The position numbers were made by a program, and so were the translations under genes. 64,000 nt of DNA from Karalla daura (Eukaryota > Chordata > Actinopteri > Chaetodontiformes > Leiognathidae), in NCBI GenBank assembly GCA_029224185.1, contig CM055197.1, forward strand, positions 18,699,750 through 18,763,749, written 5' to 3'. Below the pieces are notes generated by a model. That model had not been told where the DNA came from. It saw only the letters and a program-made list of their open reading frames with translations, and did not search any database. Shown one piece after another: positions 23,801 to 36,300 of the stretch; position 1 is the first letter of the stretch, and each line of letters begins with the position of its first letter.

Positions 23801-24990
23801 CTAACCTCATGACAGGTACCCGATATAGGGCATGGCAGGGATACGGAGCAGCTGCTGTTGGTCAAGAACTCCAGTTGCACAAGTTAACTTCACATTCAGT
23901 CACTTCACATTTAATTTGGCTCATCCTCAAGCTCAGCCCCCATGGCACCCCAAAGTAAGTTGAGCCAAAACTTCATTAGGAACACAGAGGTGAGAACAGA
24001 TCGAGCTACGGGCCATCAAGTTGCACGCGCACGCACACAGAGGCTGATCTTTGCGGTTTTGGCCATTTACATTTTCATCTACAATAGTCCTCCAGCACGT
24101 CAGATATTTTTGACCAGTTCCCTCTGGTTGTAATTCTGTACTGACCTCAACACGCCTTATTATACAAAATGAATGAGCAATTAGCCTTCGTCGCACAAAT
24201 GGTGATCTGCAGTCAAGAGCGGACATGTAACCAACACTTAGTTCATGTCTAAAGGCTGCATTTTGTGGGCCATGTGCCAGACATGTGGACTGAAACAAGG
24301 ACGGAGGGGTGATGAGAGGTGGGCAGAATTACTCTCACCCACCGCTATCTCCCCTTAACTCCTGCTTAAACTCTACACTTGTACTAGCGCTTACGCTACT
24401 GCAGTCTCATCCCGTAGTCTATAGAATGTGCAGCAGTGTTACTCTTACATTACGCCCTTCTTTGTGATGTAGCTTCCCATGCCCCCTTGTCTCCAGTGTA
24501 AATCCCTTTGTGTGGAAGTGTCAGCTAAATGACTAAAGATTAATTAATTCATTACGCAGGCCAAATCATGCTATTCCACGGTCAGCATATTGACATTTCT
24601 GAATTTATAAACCAGCAAATGGACAAACACGCATAGATACTTTTCAGACTGACTTGTTTTTAAAATGTGTACAGGTTCATTGTTTGAATGCACTTGTTAT
24701 TAAACTGAATTAATATGGACAAAACATCTCTAAAATTTTCATTGTAAGAACAAGACCTCGAGACCTTCAAGTGACAAACTATGAATTAAAATCATCATCA
24801 CATGTTTCAGCATTGTATTTTAGCAGAAATCAACTCATTGGGGTTTGTTTACCAGCCACCCGTAGCCCACAGCAGTGTGTGCAGCCTTCGGGGGCAGCAT
24901 GCAGGCCTGCAGAGGTTGGGGCCAGGGGCCACTCTGCCCTGCTCAGCTTCCCGCACTCTCCAACAGGCCAGCTCCTATCTCCACAGCTAA
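20810..24990. other. Intergenic region between atg9b and obscn
   Basis: Holds a decayed Tc1-type transposon (about 21775-22335) and an AT-rich (TATA)n-like patch near 21710-21755. Two exon-like open stretches (about 21395-21600 and 22993-23204) have balanced, hydrophilic composition but match no family I recognise. The second is preceded by a CAG acceptor and followed by ATTAAA at about 23236. The remainder shows nothing I can support. Confidence 0.5.
21775..22335 (-). mobile_element. Decayed Tc1/mariner-type transposon fragment, 3' part of the transposase
   Basis: Read on the minus strand, the frame at 21977-22285 keeps the order of Tc1 transposase catalytic-domain landmarks: NVKFGG near the start, then GPFLFNHD, then HRARSVK, then a VDELVW block. 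Downstream in the same sense, shifted frames resemble the family's last residues. The PDLNPIEHLWD segment is disrupted or deleted, and frameshifts and stops make it inactive. Only the 3' half is visible and no intact terminal inverted repeats were found. This is an old insertion, unrelated to the neighbouring genes. Confidence 0.65.
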
Positions 24991-24994
24991 ATGA

Positions 24995-25294
24995 CAAGTC
25001 TATTTTGGAAAAGAAGGCTGCGCCAAAATAGGAACGTCAGCTATTTGGCATCATGAGGGACCAGAGAAGAAAGAAAAAATAAGTCTAGTCCACCGCCCAC
25101 CGCAGGAGACTGGGGGGATGTTCCACCATCCTGGATTTACAACCATTTCACGGATATTTGAACACAAAGAGGACATTTTTTTTTCTTTCTGGTGGGATTT
25201 CTAACACCTGGCATTGGAGTCGCCGGAAATCTTTGACGGCCCCCTGACACACATGAACCGGCGTCTGTTTTACCTGAGCGGCTGAAGACTCAAG
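24995..25294 (+). promoter_or_regulatory. Candidate muscle promoter and non-coding first exon of obscn
   Basis: A perfect SRF CArG box CCAAAATAGG lies at 25023-25032, with a one-mismatch CArG TCTATTTTGG at 24999-25008. A TATA-like AAAAAATAAG follows at about 25074-25083. A consensus-like donor (CTCAAG/GTGAAA) at 25294 could end a 5' UTR exon that splices to the acceptor at 26305, ten bases before the obscn ATG. Paired CArG boxes are typical of sarcomeric genes. Start site and exon are inferred. Confidence 0.4.
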
Positions 25295-26314
25295 GTGAAA
25301 AAGTAATATTAGCCAAATGAAACTAACCTTACTTGAAGCTCAAGTGTCATTAGTGATATATCTGAGTATCTAACGTGTATAGCATTTTTCCCAGCTAAAA
25401 TGTGTAACCTTTATTGAGGCATGTACGTAGAACTACAACATCTACAACTTCCAGTTTCCATTGAGAAGAACATGACGCGACTTAAACTGTCATTACAAGT
25501 ATATTTCCACTGAATTCTTTTTTATTTTACAGCAAATGTACTTCTTGAATCACTCTTACATTTTTGAAATACGTTTTAAAGATCATGTAGAAAAGGAACA
25601 TGTTAAGAAATGAAGTCTGTTTCTGTAGTGGGGAGCTTTATAAAACAGCTGATAGCCCTTACGCTTCTACAAATGGCAATGGACAGAGATGGGCTCTGAC
25701 AGCTGAGGTTATTTTTGGGAACAGGCAGTTCAAGCCACAGAGGTGACAAAGCAGGCAAATGTCACTCTTTGAAAGGCACATATCTGAACCATTCGACCTT
25801 GTTCTGCAGGGTAATTCACTTGTTGTTGTCGTCTTATCGAACTACCTCCCTACGGGGCGAGCTGCATGATATGAAGTTGACTTTGCTATGATAGAAGCCC
25901 GCTGGGCTTGAACAGTGATATGGCGACTGACACCTACTGTAAGTGCAGGCCATAAATACATGCTGTTCTGAACTGCGGATTTATGTCTATTTTCATAACA
26001 CAACAAATGGAGTGTGACTAAACTGTCACCTCTCACAACTGCTTTTCACTAGGAACCTGCAATTTAATGTGTGATCTGACAGTATTAAAAAAACTGACAA
26101 GCTACAATGTTTTGCCTCACTAGTTTCCCTTAGATGTTTGAATATGTTTGGACAGCATTGACAGCTTAACTTTTCCTAGAATTCATATCTCTCCCCAATC
26201 TAGTTCAAAAACAGGAATGTATGGTATGTGTTTTCTAATGTCAAATTACCTAAAGGCTACTGCTTGGTACTGTACTTCAAAATTCACCTTTTCTTTGATT
26301 CACAGGAACAAACA

Positions 26315-27389
26315 ATGGATCCAAACCTGTTTGGAGGAGTCCCCAGGTTTCTGACCCGCCCAAAGGCGTTCTCGGTGTGCGTGGGCAAGGACGCCACCCT
26401 GAGCTGCACGATTGTGGGAAGCCCGACCCCACTGGTTACCTGGGAAAAGGAGAAGCTGAGGCTGACGTCTGGGGGACGCTTCAAGACCGTGGAGGACGGG
26501 GACGTTTACCGCCTGACCATTTATGACTTAACCCTGGAAGACAGTGGCCAGTACATGTGCCGGGCCAAAAACAACGTCGGGGAGGCTTACGCTGCCGTGA
26601 CCCTCAAGGTGGCCCTCCCAACAGAGATGCCGCAGAGGGCCCCTGTTTTCCTCGTTAAGCCGGCCTTGACACGTGTAGGTCTGGGAGGTGATGCCATTTT
26701 CCTCTGCCGAGTCGCAGCTCACCCTGAAGCTAACTTTGAATGGGAGAAAGACGGCCGTTACCTCGGGGAAACAAACCGCATTAAAATAGTCTCCGACAGT
26801 GACAGCAGCACCTTAAAGATCCAAAGTGTGCGCAATCTGGACGGTGGCACCTACACCTGCAGGGCCCAGAACACCGTCGGCCGGGCACACACCGCTGCCG
26901 CTCTGGTGGTGGACGCTCAGGATACCCGTCACCTGGCCGCAGACAAGAACACATCCCTGCTGTCTCACCTTCAGAAGCGCAAAGAGGAGATCTCCATCTA
27001 TCGCACCGAAGACAGCAGCTCCTCCGTTTCTTCCTCGTCCGTGGTCAACATCAAGGACGGTTTGAGTGTCCTGGGCCTGGAACATGAGCTGAGGGCGTCT
27101 GCGTTGGCGAAGTTGCCCAAAGGCGTGTTCACCCGCACCTGCACGGTGACTGAGGGCAAGCATGCCAAACTCAGCTGCTTTGTGACGGGTCACCCTAAAC
27201 CGCACATCATCTGGAGGAAGGATGGAACAAACATCAGCGAGGGCCGCAGGCACGTCATTTACGAGGACCAAGCTGAGAACTTCATCCTCAAGATCCTGTA
27301 CTGCAAGCAGAGTGATAACGGTCTCTACACCTGCAATGCAACCAATATGGCCGGGCAGACCTACAGCGCTGTGTTGGTCACAGTCAAAG
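26315..27389 (+). CDS. obscn: obscn first coding exon: Ig1-Ig2, linker, Ig3
   Basis: A single exon of 1075 nt encodes the titin-binding N-terminal Ig pair (about residues 8-100 and 108-205). A Ser-rich linker of about 60 residues follows, with a basic helix-like stretch (LLSHLQKRKEEI), and then Ig3 (about 265-357), which has the family signature TCTVTEGKHAKLSC. Each Ig has its Cys pair, Trp and the D-x-G-x-Y-x-C motif. It ends GTC AAA G/GTAAGA, setting the phase 1 pattern used by almost all later exons. Confidence 0.95.
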
Positions 27390-30300
27390 GTAAGATGGTC
27401 ATTCGACTACAACAATTGTCAATCCATTATCTCGTCATGTCATTGGGGTTTTCTGGTGCCTCCAGTATTGGACAAAGACAGAGAATTCACCCAGGGCAGA
27501 CCATAGGCCATCATATATCACACACACACACATGCACACCAGTCATTCTCATGCTTACTCCTATTGTTGACCTACACATGCCTGTTTTTTAACTGCAAGA
27601 AAGACTACCCAGAGAAAACCCATGCAAACTTGATCAGAAAGGGTCTCAGATTGACCGAGGCAAAACTGGTTTATGCTAACATGCAGAAGGTGTGTGCTGA
27701 AAATAACAGATAAAGTATATAGATTATTGGACAGGACCCTCCCTGGACCAACTGTTCAGCGTCAAAACACTTCCAACTTGTAATTCAGTGTTCAGCGGCC
27801 ATTCATTTCCTTTCCGCTGTCTTCTTAACCAGTGTCTATATAATTTTAAAATTCATCTGTCATCATGTGTAATATCAAAGAGCCTGAGACCACTAAATGC
27901 CAAGGTTTTTCAGTGTAGTCTGAGCAAGGATTAAAAGGTGATGCTGGCATACTTCAATTACTAATAGTCACGATTTCTCTGAAAAACGGTCATGAATTCC
28001 TCTGTCTAGGAATATTTTCCAATCTCTCTATTATGTTGGTGGGGTACTATGTTTGTTGCAGACTGTTTTAATCCTTACATGAATACATATTTGGCGCTGG
28101 AGTACTATTTTCAACAGTAGGATGTGCACTGTATGTGTAATTCACTTAAAATAAACCATCTGCGCTGCCTATGTTTATCACGATGAAAAAAATCTGTCAC
28201 CCAGCACAGACGTTGCTTATTTGTCCGTTTTTGATCGTAATTAAAGTGGAGCTACATGCTGCAGATTTGCTGGCTACGCTGTATAGTAAAAGACGGGTAA
28301 ATGCACCACTGTAAGTCTTCCTCCAAATCACTAAACCGACACGTCTTTAAACTTTCACAAAATGTTCGTGGCTTTTCACAACAAGGTTGCATTCTGGCTC
28401 CTCCATCCAGGAGGGTGTTGTGTTGCATCTATTTTCTGCTGGTGATGAGTGGTTCACAGTTGCTGAGACGGTCGCTCACTTACTGGAGCTTACTGGAGCT
28501 TACTGGCATTTCTGGCGGTGTGACTTCCCTCGGGAAGAAAACTGTCCCAAGAGATGTAATTGCAGAGTTGTACATCTATGTTGGTTGTTAGTTTACATTA
28601 AGGCCGATAACAAGGACTGAGTGGCTGCTGTGGCAGCATATTGGTCTGTTGTTTGGCTTTAAGTTTGCAATGTTTTCCTGAAACGTTGTCAGTTGGACAT
28701 ATACATTTTCGATACATTTAGTGTCTGCATGACCAATTATTACTGCAATAAAAAAATGGAATTCATAGCAAAACTACTGGCAACTGTAGCAATAAATGAA
28801 GGAAATCTATAGAAAATATTATTACTATACTTTGTTGTACGAGTAAAACATCTCGGATTACTTACTTACTTCAGAATGAAATGAGAGAGTGCTGACAGAG
28901 CAGGAACTTACTCACATTCCTGGGAAGATAACCTATCTAAGCACATACATAACTTTTATAGCTCATAAATGTCTTGTATGTAGTCAGTGCATGTATGTAT
29001 TCATTTACAAGATTATATTCACTGCTCAAGCCAAATGTCTCAACTTCGACTGTCTGGCACTAAAAGAATTTAAGTAAATGTTCCACTTAATTTACACTTA
29101 TACTTCTGGGTCCATCCCTCGTTTATCTGACCTGCTTTGCATCAAATAGGATCTGTGAACATACTGAAGGGTGAAGGCAGGGAATAACCTGGGTTGCCAG
29201 TCCATCACACTAACACATTGCCATAGTCCTGTCTGTTCCTGTCACACCATGGTGAGGTTTGTTTTGTCTTGGGGTTTGGTCTTGTCATTTCCGGTTTTAT
29301 TTTGAAAGCCTAACCCTTCTTTTGTCAGGTCACTTGCCCTTTCCCTTGTGTCACACCTGAGTCTCATTCTCCCCTAATCACTGGTGCTTAAAGTCTGTGT
29401 CTCCCTTGTGCCTGGGGTCAGTGCATTTCTGTCACAGTCTGAAAAAAGACTGTGGCTAAAAAGTTATTAAAGGACCCAAATGCACAACTCTGCAAACAAA
29501 AAAGTGGGTGAAGAGGGGAGCATATTTGGGGCTGGAGAAACTTCAAACACACATCAAACACACAAATCTTGAAGAAACATGAACTGCAAAAGGAACACCG
29601 AACAGAAGGACCTTGGAAAAACATGGAAACATGAATAAAGCGGGAAGCAGAAGCAGAGGTCCAAGCACTAAGCTCACAAAGATCAAACAAGCTATCATAC
29701 TCAACACGACGGACAAAATGCACTGAACCCAGGCACAGGGTGGACAGACGCTGTGTCTGAAACCTCTCCCTTACCCCTATATAGGGCCCTACATCGAGTG
29801 GATGCCATTTTAAGTAGTGTCAGAATGTCTAGTGAACGATAGCAAGGGCGCTTAATGTATCCCACAATGCAAGTGTACATCCGATGGTCACTAGCTGGAG
29901 CCCTATATCCCATCGGGCTCTGCAGTTGGACAGCGGAAAGGGAGCATGAGTAGGAGTGAATGGGCCAGAATATTTAGTCTGGTATCCAGTTCCTATAATG
30001 TATCCACGATGGATAGGAGTGAATGGGCCGGGATATTTAGTCTGGGATCCAGTTCTTATAATGCATCCATGATGGATAGGAATGAATGGGCCAGGATATT
30101 TAGTCTGGTATCCAATTCTTATAATGCATCCACGGAAGTAAATTACCCTTTGATGAAATTTGTGAAATGTGAATGGATATATTAATGAAATGAACGCAAG
30201 TAAATTAATTATGTAATATTTGCCAAAGTTCTACCGTCCTTTTTTCCACCAATTTGGTGCGCATAATGCGACATTAGTGATAGTATTTGTCAGTAAGTGA

Positions 30301-33300
30301 GGGCACTATGTAGTGCACTGTAGTGCACTACATAGTGGGGGTGGTTTTGGACACAGTCACAGGCTTTAAGCGCCAGTGATTAGGGGAGAACGAGACTCAG
30401 GTGTGACACAAGCGAAAGGGCAAAGTTGGGCTTTAAAAATAAATTAGGTCTGAGAGAAACAGACAGGACTGACACACATCTCACACCATTCACTCTCATT
30501 CACACCTTTACAGTACCCAGTGGATCTTAAATCATATTCTTTTGACTGTGGGAGGAAGGCCAGAGTACCTGGAGAAAATCCATGCAGACAGCATGGACAT
30601 TCTACAATTAACTGAGTTAACTGAGGTGACAGCTCTATTCACCAAATCAGTGTCTCCAAGTGACCCAAACATGCATGTTTTTGGACTGTGGGGGGGAAAT
30701 CCAGAGTACTCAGAGAAGACCGATTGATATGGCGGAAACGTACAAACACAGGAAGCAGCACTGTTTACAAGTGTTGCATGTAAACAACGAAACAATTTCC
30801 ACTCATTATATTTCCCTGTGGTTGTTCATCTGTAGTTACGTACTGATGTCTCTTTAACGACGTGGTGCTGTATTGCAATTTGTAGCTGGTTAGATTCAAA
30901 TCTGCTGCGCCATCTGTGCTGCGATGTCACCTGAAAATTCTGTTCGTTTTTTTTTCCCCAACAGAGCCCAAGGTGCCCTTCAGGAAGAAGCTGCGGGATG
31001 TGGAGGTACAAGAGAAAATGTCAGCCACGCTGATGTGTGAAGTGCCCCTCATTGCCACCCAGGCCAACTGGTTCATGGAGGAAACGCGGTTGGAGCAAAA
31101 CACCAAGTACCACATGGAGCAGGAAGGCACCCTGCGTCGTCTCACCATACACAATGTGACTACCAATGACGATGGTGTTTACATCTGTGAGATGAAAGAG
31201 GGCAGTCGTACTGTGGCTGAGCTCACTGTCCTGGGTATGGCACTTTGTCTTCCTTATATTTTACCTCTAACCTTAAAACACTGTTATATACTGCATGTTG
31301 TAATACTGCATGTTATGTTATGAAATGTGCTCCTTTAGGCTAAGTTTATTTCCTCTCATTTCCCAGGCAACATTACTAAGAAGCTGCCACGCAGGACGGT
31401 CGTTCCCGTCGGTGACACTGTCATCTTCTGTGTGGAGCTTGAGCATCCCTGCCCAGATGCCTACTGGACCCGCAATGGCGAGAAGCTGAAGGAAGATTCC
31501 CGTATTTCCATTGCCTGCGTGGTCAGACAGTACACTCTCACAATCAGAGACTGCCAGGCGGACGACTCAGGAGAGGTGGCCTTTGTGGCTGGAGACTGCA
31601 AGACATCCACTCGATTCTCTGTCACTGGTGAGTATGACGTCTCCAAATAAGTGATGAAAAAGTTTAGGAGATTTCAGGAGAGGGTCAGGGTTGGGGTTAA
31701 CCCTAACCCTAACTCAGATTTGGACATGAACTGATATCTAGCAGTTAAATTGAGGAGCCATAATGCCTATTTCATTCATTTAACTGGTAATCAGTTAGTA
31801 TTTTTGCAACTGACATAAATGATTGCTTTCTATAAAGGCAAAACCACATTTAACTAACAAGACATTTGCTTTCTATAGCTGCAAGGAAACATCCTCCTGA
31901 TCCCCCAGTCGATCCTGTGGTGTTGAACAAGACTGACTCATCCATCACCATTCAGTGGTCTCCTCCTGACAGTGACCGCCCTGTGCCCATCAAGGGATAC
32001 AGTGTGGAGAGGAGGAAGGTTGGTACTCAGACATGGCAGAGGTGCAATGCTGGAGAAACTGTTGAGAGAACAGAAATAACCATCTGCAACTTCACTGAGG
32101 AAGCCAGCTATCAATTCCGTATCTCTGCCATGAACGACTTTGGCCAAAGCCCACACCTGGAGGTGCCGGGAAGCTTCTACCTAGGTACGACTGATGTCTA
32201 TCGGACCCTCTCATTAACTCCTTCAATCCAAGATTCTTCGATCATGTTTGGTTTCGCTGCTTGTTGTCTCCAGAACCTGTTGCTGAGATCAGGAAGGGCC
32301 TCATGAACAGCACTGCCGTGGATGGGGAGGAGTTTTCTATCTCTGTGGAGCTGTCTGCAGTTTGCTCCGGCTTCTGGTCTCTAAATGGCCGCCTCCTGCG
32401 CAGCGGATCCGACTACCTCATCACCAGGTCCAAGAATACACACACCCTGCTCATCCGTCGTGTGACGCTAGATATGAATGGAACTGAAGTGAAGTTCTCG
32501 GGTGGAGGCTCACAGAGCAGTTGTACCTTATCTGTAAAAGGTATGCAATCAAAGCTGGTTAAATTATTACTTATTATTCATACAATTAAACAAGACTTTT
32601 TTTTTTGTTTTGTACATCCTGTCTCTGTCTCTCACTGTTGGTATTTCCTGTAATTTGTGTTGTGAGAAACAACTGAGCAATGCTTTATCCGTATTTTTAG
32701 CACCTCCCGTTAGGTTCACTAACAAGTCAGAACTGCAAGAGGTGACCTGCAGTGCCCAAGCCACTGCTCAGCTGACGGCCGAAGTGTCAGACTACGACGC
32801 ACAGGTTTGTGAAAGGAACTGATGTCAATCGTATGTAACAGAAACATAGAACTGATATGATTTATACATTTAATCATCATTGCGTTATTTTTCGCTCTGT
32901 GCTACAATTCAGTTATTTTGATTTCAAATTTTGATTCCAACTTTCATTTAAGCTAGCTTTGATTCCCTTTTGTTTGTGTTTTGTCAGGTGGTTTGGATGA
33001 GGAATGGGCGGGAAGTGAAAATGGGAAAGAAGTATGAATATATGACCATGGACCGCAAAAGGATCCTGGTGGTACACAATGTCACAGACGAAGACACAGG
33101 CACCTATGAGTGTGTTTTAGCTGATGACAGAGTGTCACTGAAACTCTCTCTTAAAGGTATATCATCAAAGTCGCATAGCTTCCTGCTTGTGCAAATTAGC
33201 CAGACATGAAAGATATGTCCACCTTTAAATACTCTTTCAAGTGTTATATCATATATCAGACTCTTTATATTCATGAGCTGCTCTTACAGATCTCACGATA

Positions 33301-36300
33301 TACCTTTTCAAAGGGAGCTCAATTCATGTCTCTCTTTATATAAAGATGAACCTGCCAAGTTTCTGAACAAAGCCAGGGGTACCATGGGAATGTCATCATC
33401 CCTCAAAGGAGATCTTGAGCTGACCTGTGAGGTGTCTCCGGCCAGCGCAACTGTTGTGTGGAAAAAAGATCAAGTGGAGATCACTGAGGACCAAAGATGC
33501 ACCATTATTACTAAAGGGACTCAAAGGAAGCTCATTATCAAGAGTGCCAAGAAAAGCGATGAAGGTCATTACTCCTGTGAGACAGCAACAGACAAAGTCA
33601 CATTCCAGGTCAAGATAAAAGGTAAGCCTGTGCTTCCTTTGATGTACAACATTTGCATAGGGATGACTGATATTCTGTAAATTTCTCTGCTTCCTTTTAC
33701 ACCCAGAAAATCAAGCACTAGCTGCCTTCTCCAACAAAGAATCAGTCCAAAAGGAGGTGAAAGCCACTCTCTCCCAGAGGGCCACCCTTAGCTGCAATGT
33801 TTCGGATAGCAAGACAGAGGTGAAATGGTACAAAGATGGCAAATTGTTGGTATCCAGTAAGACGGTATACTCAGAAGTCAAAGGCAACACTCGCCAACTG
33901 GTGATTGAAAAGGTGGAGAAGAGTGATGCTGGAGAGTATACATGTGAAGCTGGAGTGGATAAAATTGTCTTCAAGATATCTGTGTCAGGTAGGATTGCAT
34001 GACGGCTGATGTGCAGAAATGTTCACAACTGATTTAAGTTCTGCAACTTTTTTAACGTATTACTTGATTTAATACTTTAAAAAGTGTTGGCAAATATTTA
34101 GGAAGCCTCATATGTGCATTATATGTACAGAGCCCAGCATCTTAATATGGCATATCTTATATTTTTAAATGGCAGTGTAATTTGAATGGTATATAATTGT
34201 GTTGATAAATGTGTCACATAGATTTATCCACTGTTTTTCAGTCATTACAGATCTTATACACTGCTCTTAACAAGACCGTATTTCTCACTAATTTTCCTCA
34301 GAAACCCAGCTGGGCTTCCAAAACAAGGAGTCAGTGGAGAAGGAAGTGAAAGTCACTCTCTCTCAGAAAGCTACACTCAGCTGTGAGGTAGCTGATTCCA
34401 AGACAGAGGTGAAGTGGTACAAGGATGGCAAGCTGCTTCCCTCCAGCAGGACATTACATATGGAGTCGAAGGGCAAGAGTCGCCAGCTGGTGATCGACAG
34501 CGTGGAGAAGAAGGATGCCGGAGAGTACATCTGTGAGGCTGGGACTGAAAAGCTGGCCTTTAAGATTCATGTGACAGGTGAGCAGGCTCAGTTTTCAATG
34601 TAATATTACATAATATCTTGGGCACTTATTTGCAGGCTCTCAGTGAATATGCTTTGACGTTGCCCTTGTTATGCTTCCTTCATCAGAGGCTCATTCAGCC
34701 TTCTTCAACAAGGAGTCAATCCAGAGGGATGTGAGAGCTACTCTCTCTCAGAAAGCCACTCTGAGCTGCGATGTAGCTGATGCCAAGACAGAGGTGAAGT
34801 GGTACAAAGATGGCAAACTGCTCACCTCCAGCAAGACGATACATTCAGAGTCAAAGGGCAAAAATCGCCAACTGGTGATTGAAAAGGTGGAGAAGAAGGA
34901 TGCTGGAGAGTACATCTGTGAGGCTGGGTCTGAGAAGCTGGTCTTTAAAATACATGTGACAGGTAATAGGTTTTTCTATTGACGCATTTGACTACTATTG
35001 CAATGGCTAACAGATCAGTGTATAAGGGAAAAACAATGTCACAAATAATCGTCTCCTCCACAGATGCACAGGTTCAATATGCATTCTCTAACAAGGAATC
35101 AGTTCAGAAGGAGGTGAAGGCTGTCCTTTCCCAAAAAGCCACACTCAGCTGTGAGGTAGCTGATTCCAAGACAGAGGTGAAATGGTACAAGGATGGCAAG
35201 CTGCTTACCTCCAGTAGGACATTACACACGGAGTCGAAGGGCAAGAGTCGCCAGCTGGTGATCGACACCGTAGAGAAGAAGGATTCTGGAGAGTACATCT
35301 GTGAGGCTGGGACTGAGAAACTTACCTTTAAAATACATGTGGAAGGTAAGGAGAACGCAGCATATTAATGAAAACATTTCAATTATTTTCTCATCGAGAG
35401 TGGGTTTTTGTAGGAAAGGTAAATAAATATATTCAGTACGTCATATTTGGGTTCATTCACTCCTTTGAGCCAAGCCTTTTGAACCACAAGCTATTTGTCT
35501 GTTCACTACATCTGGAAATTGTTGCTGCATTTCAGATAAGTCAGTAAATCCAAAATAGAGTCTGTACCGAGAAAGTCAAATCCACTTTTCTGCCTCCTTC
35601 TTACATCCACAGAAGCTCATGCCAAATCATCTTTCCTAAACAAGGAGTCTGTTGAAAAGGAGGTGAAAGCCACTCTCTCTCAGAAAGCCACACTGAGCTG
35701 CGATGTAGCTGATGCCAAGACAGAGGTGAAATGGTACAGGGATGGCAAGCTGCTTACTTCCAGTAAGACAGTCCATGCAGAGTCTAAGGGCAAGAGTCGC
35801 CAGCTGGTGATTGACAGTGTGGAGAAGAAGGATGCTGGAGAGTACATCTGTGAGGCTGGGACTGAGAAACTTACCTTTAAAATACATGTGGCAGGTAGGA
35901 GGGATAAGATGTCAGTAGTATCGATTTGTAATGTAAAAGTCATTTTTCTTCCACTTTAACTACATTGGTTTCACTTTCCTATGCAGAGGCTTCAGCAGGC
36001 TTCTCTAACATGGCATCTGTCCAGAAGGAAGTGAAAGCAACTCTCTCCCAAAAAGCCACCTTGAGCTGTGAGGTTTCTGATTCCAAGACTGAGGTGAAGT
36101 GGTACAAGGATGGCAAGCTGCTGACCTCCAGCAAAGCAATCCACATGGAGTCAAAGGGCAGGAGTCGAGAGCTGGTGATTGAAAAAATGGAGAAAAAAGA
36201 TGCCGGAGAATACACGTGCCAAGTTGGCACAGAGAAGCTGGTTTTCAAACTGCAGATGACAGGTAAAATATATGTTTAATAGGATTCATTTAGCTGCAAG

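Larger units (their letters stand above)
29751..30356. mobile_element. Short hAT/MITE-like element nested in the larger element
   Basis: Ends CTGTGTCTGAAACC on the left and, inverted, CTGTGTCCAAAACC on the right. They are followed inward by CCCTATATAGGGCCCTACAT on the left and by CACTATGTAGTGCACTAC on the right. This resembles the terminal pattern of small hAT-like elements abundant in fish. It includes a three-copy 63-bp minisatellite and a perfect hairpin. Classification is tentative. Confidence 0.45.
29225..30470. mobile_element. Non-autonomous DNA element with long terminal inverted repeats
   Basis: The left end AGTCCTGTCTGTT (29225) is repeated inverted at the right end (30458-30470). 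Inside, homology continues imperfectly: the left arm at 29345-29396 and the right arm at 30361-30415 share about 50 bases, including TGTGTCACACCTGAGTCTC. The right arm lacks about 60 bases of the left. The flanks read as two halves of one common fish repeat, so the element appears inserted into it. No transposase frame was seen. Family unknown. Confidence 0.6.
27390..30964 (+). other. Large obscn intron packed with interspersed repeats
   Basis: The 3.6-kb intron after the first coding exon holds a fragment of a common fish repeat (about 27470-27660: CA run followed by GAGAAAACCCATGCAAAC). It also holds a second, interrupted copy (29150-29220 continuing at about 30475-30725), an inverted-repeat element inserted in that copy (29225-30470), and a MITE nested inside it. 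No exon was found. Confidence 0.7.

Noticed and set aside
31697..31713. Telomere-like TTAACCCTAACCCTAAC
   Set aside because: Only two and a half units in an intron. This is too short to claim an interstitial telomere or fusion point.
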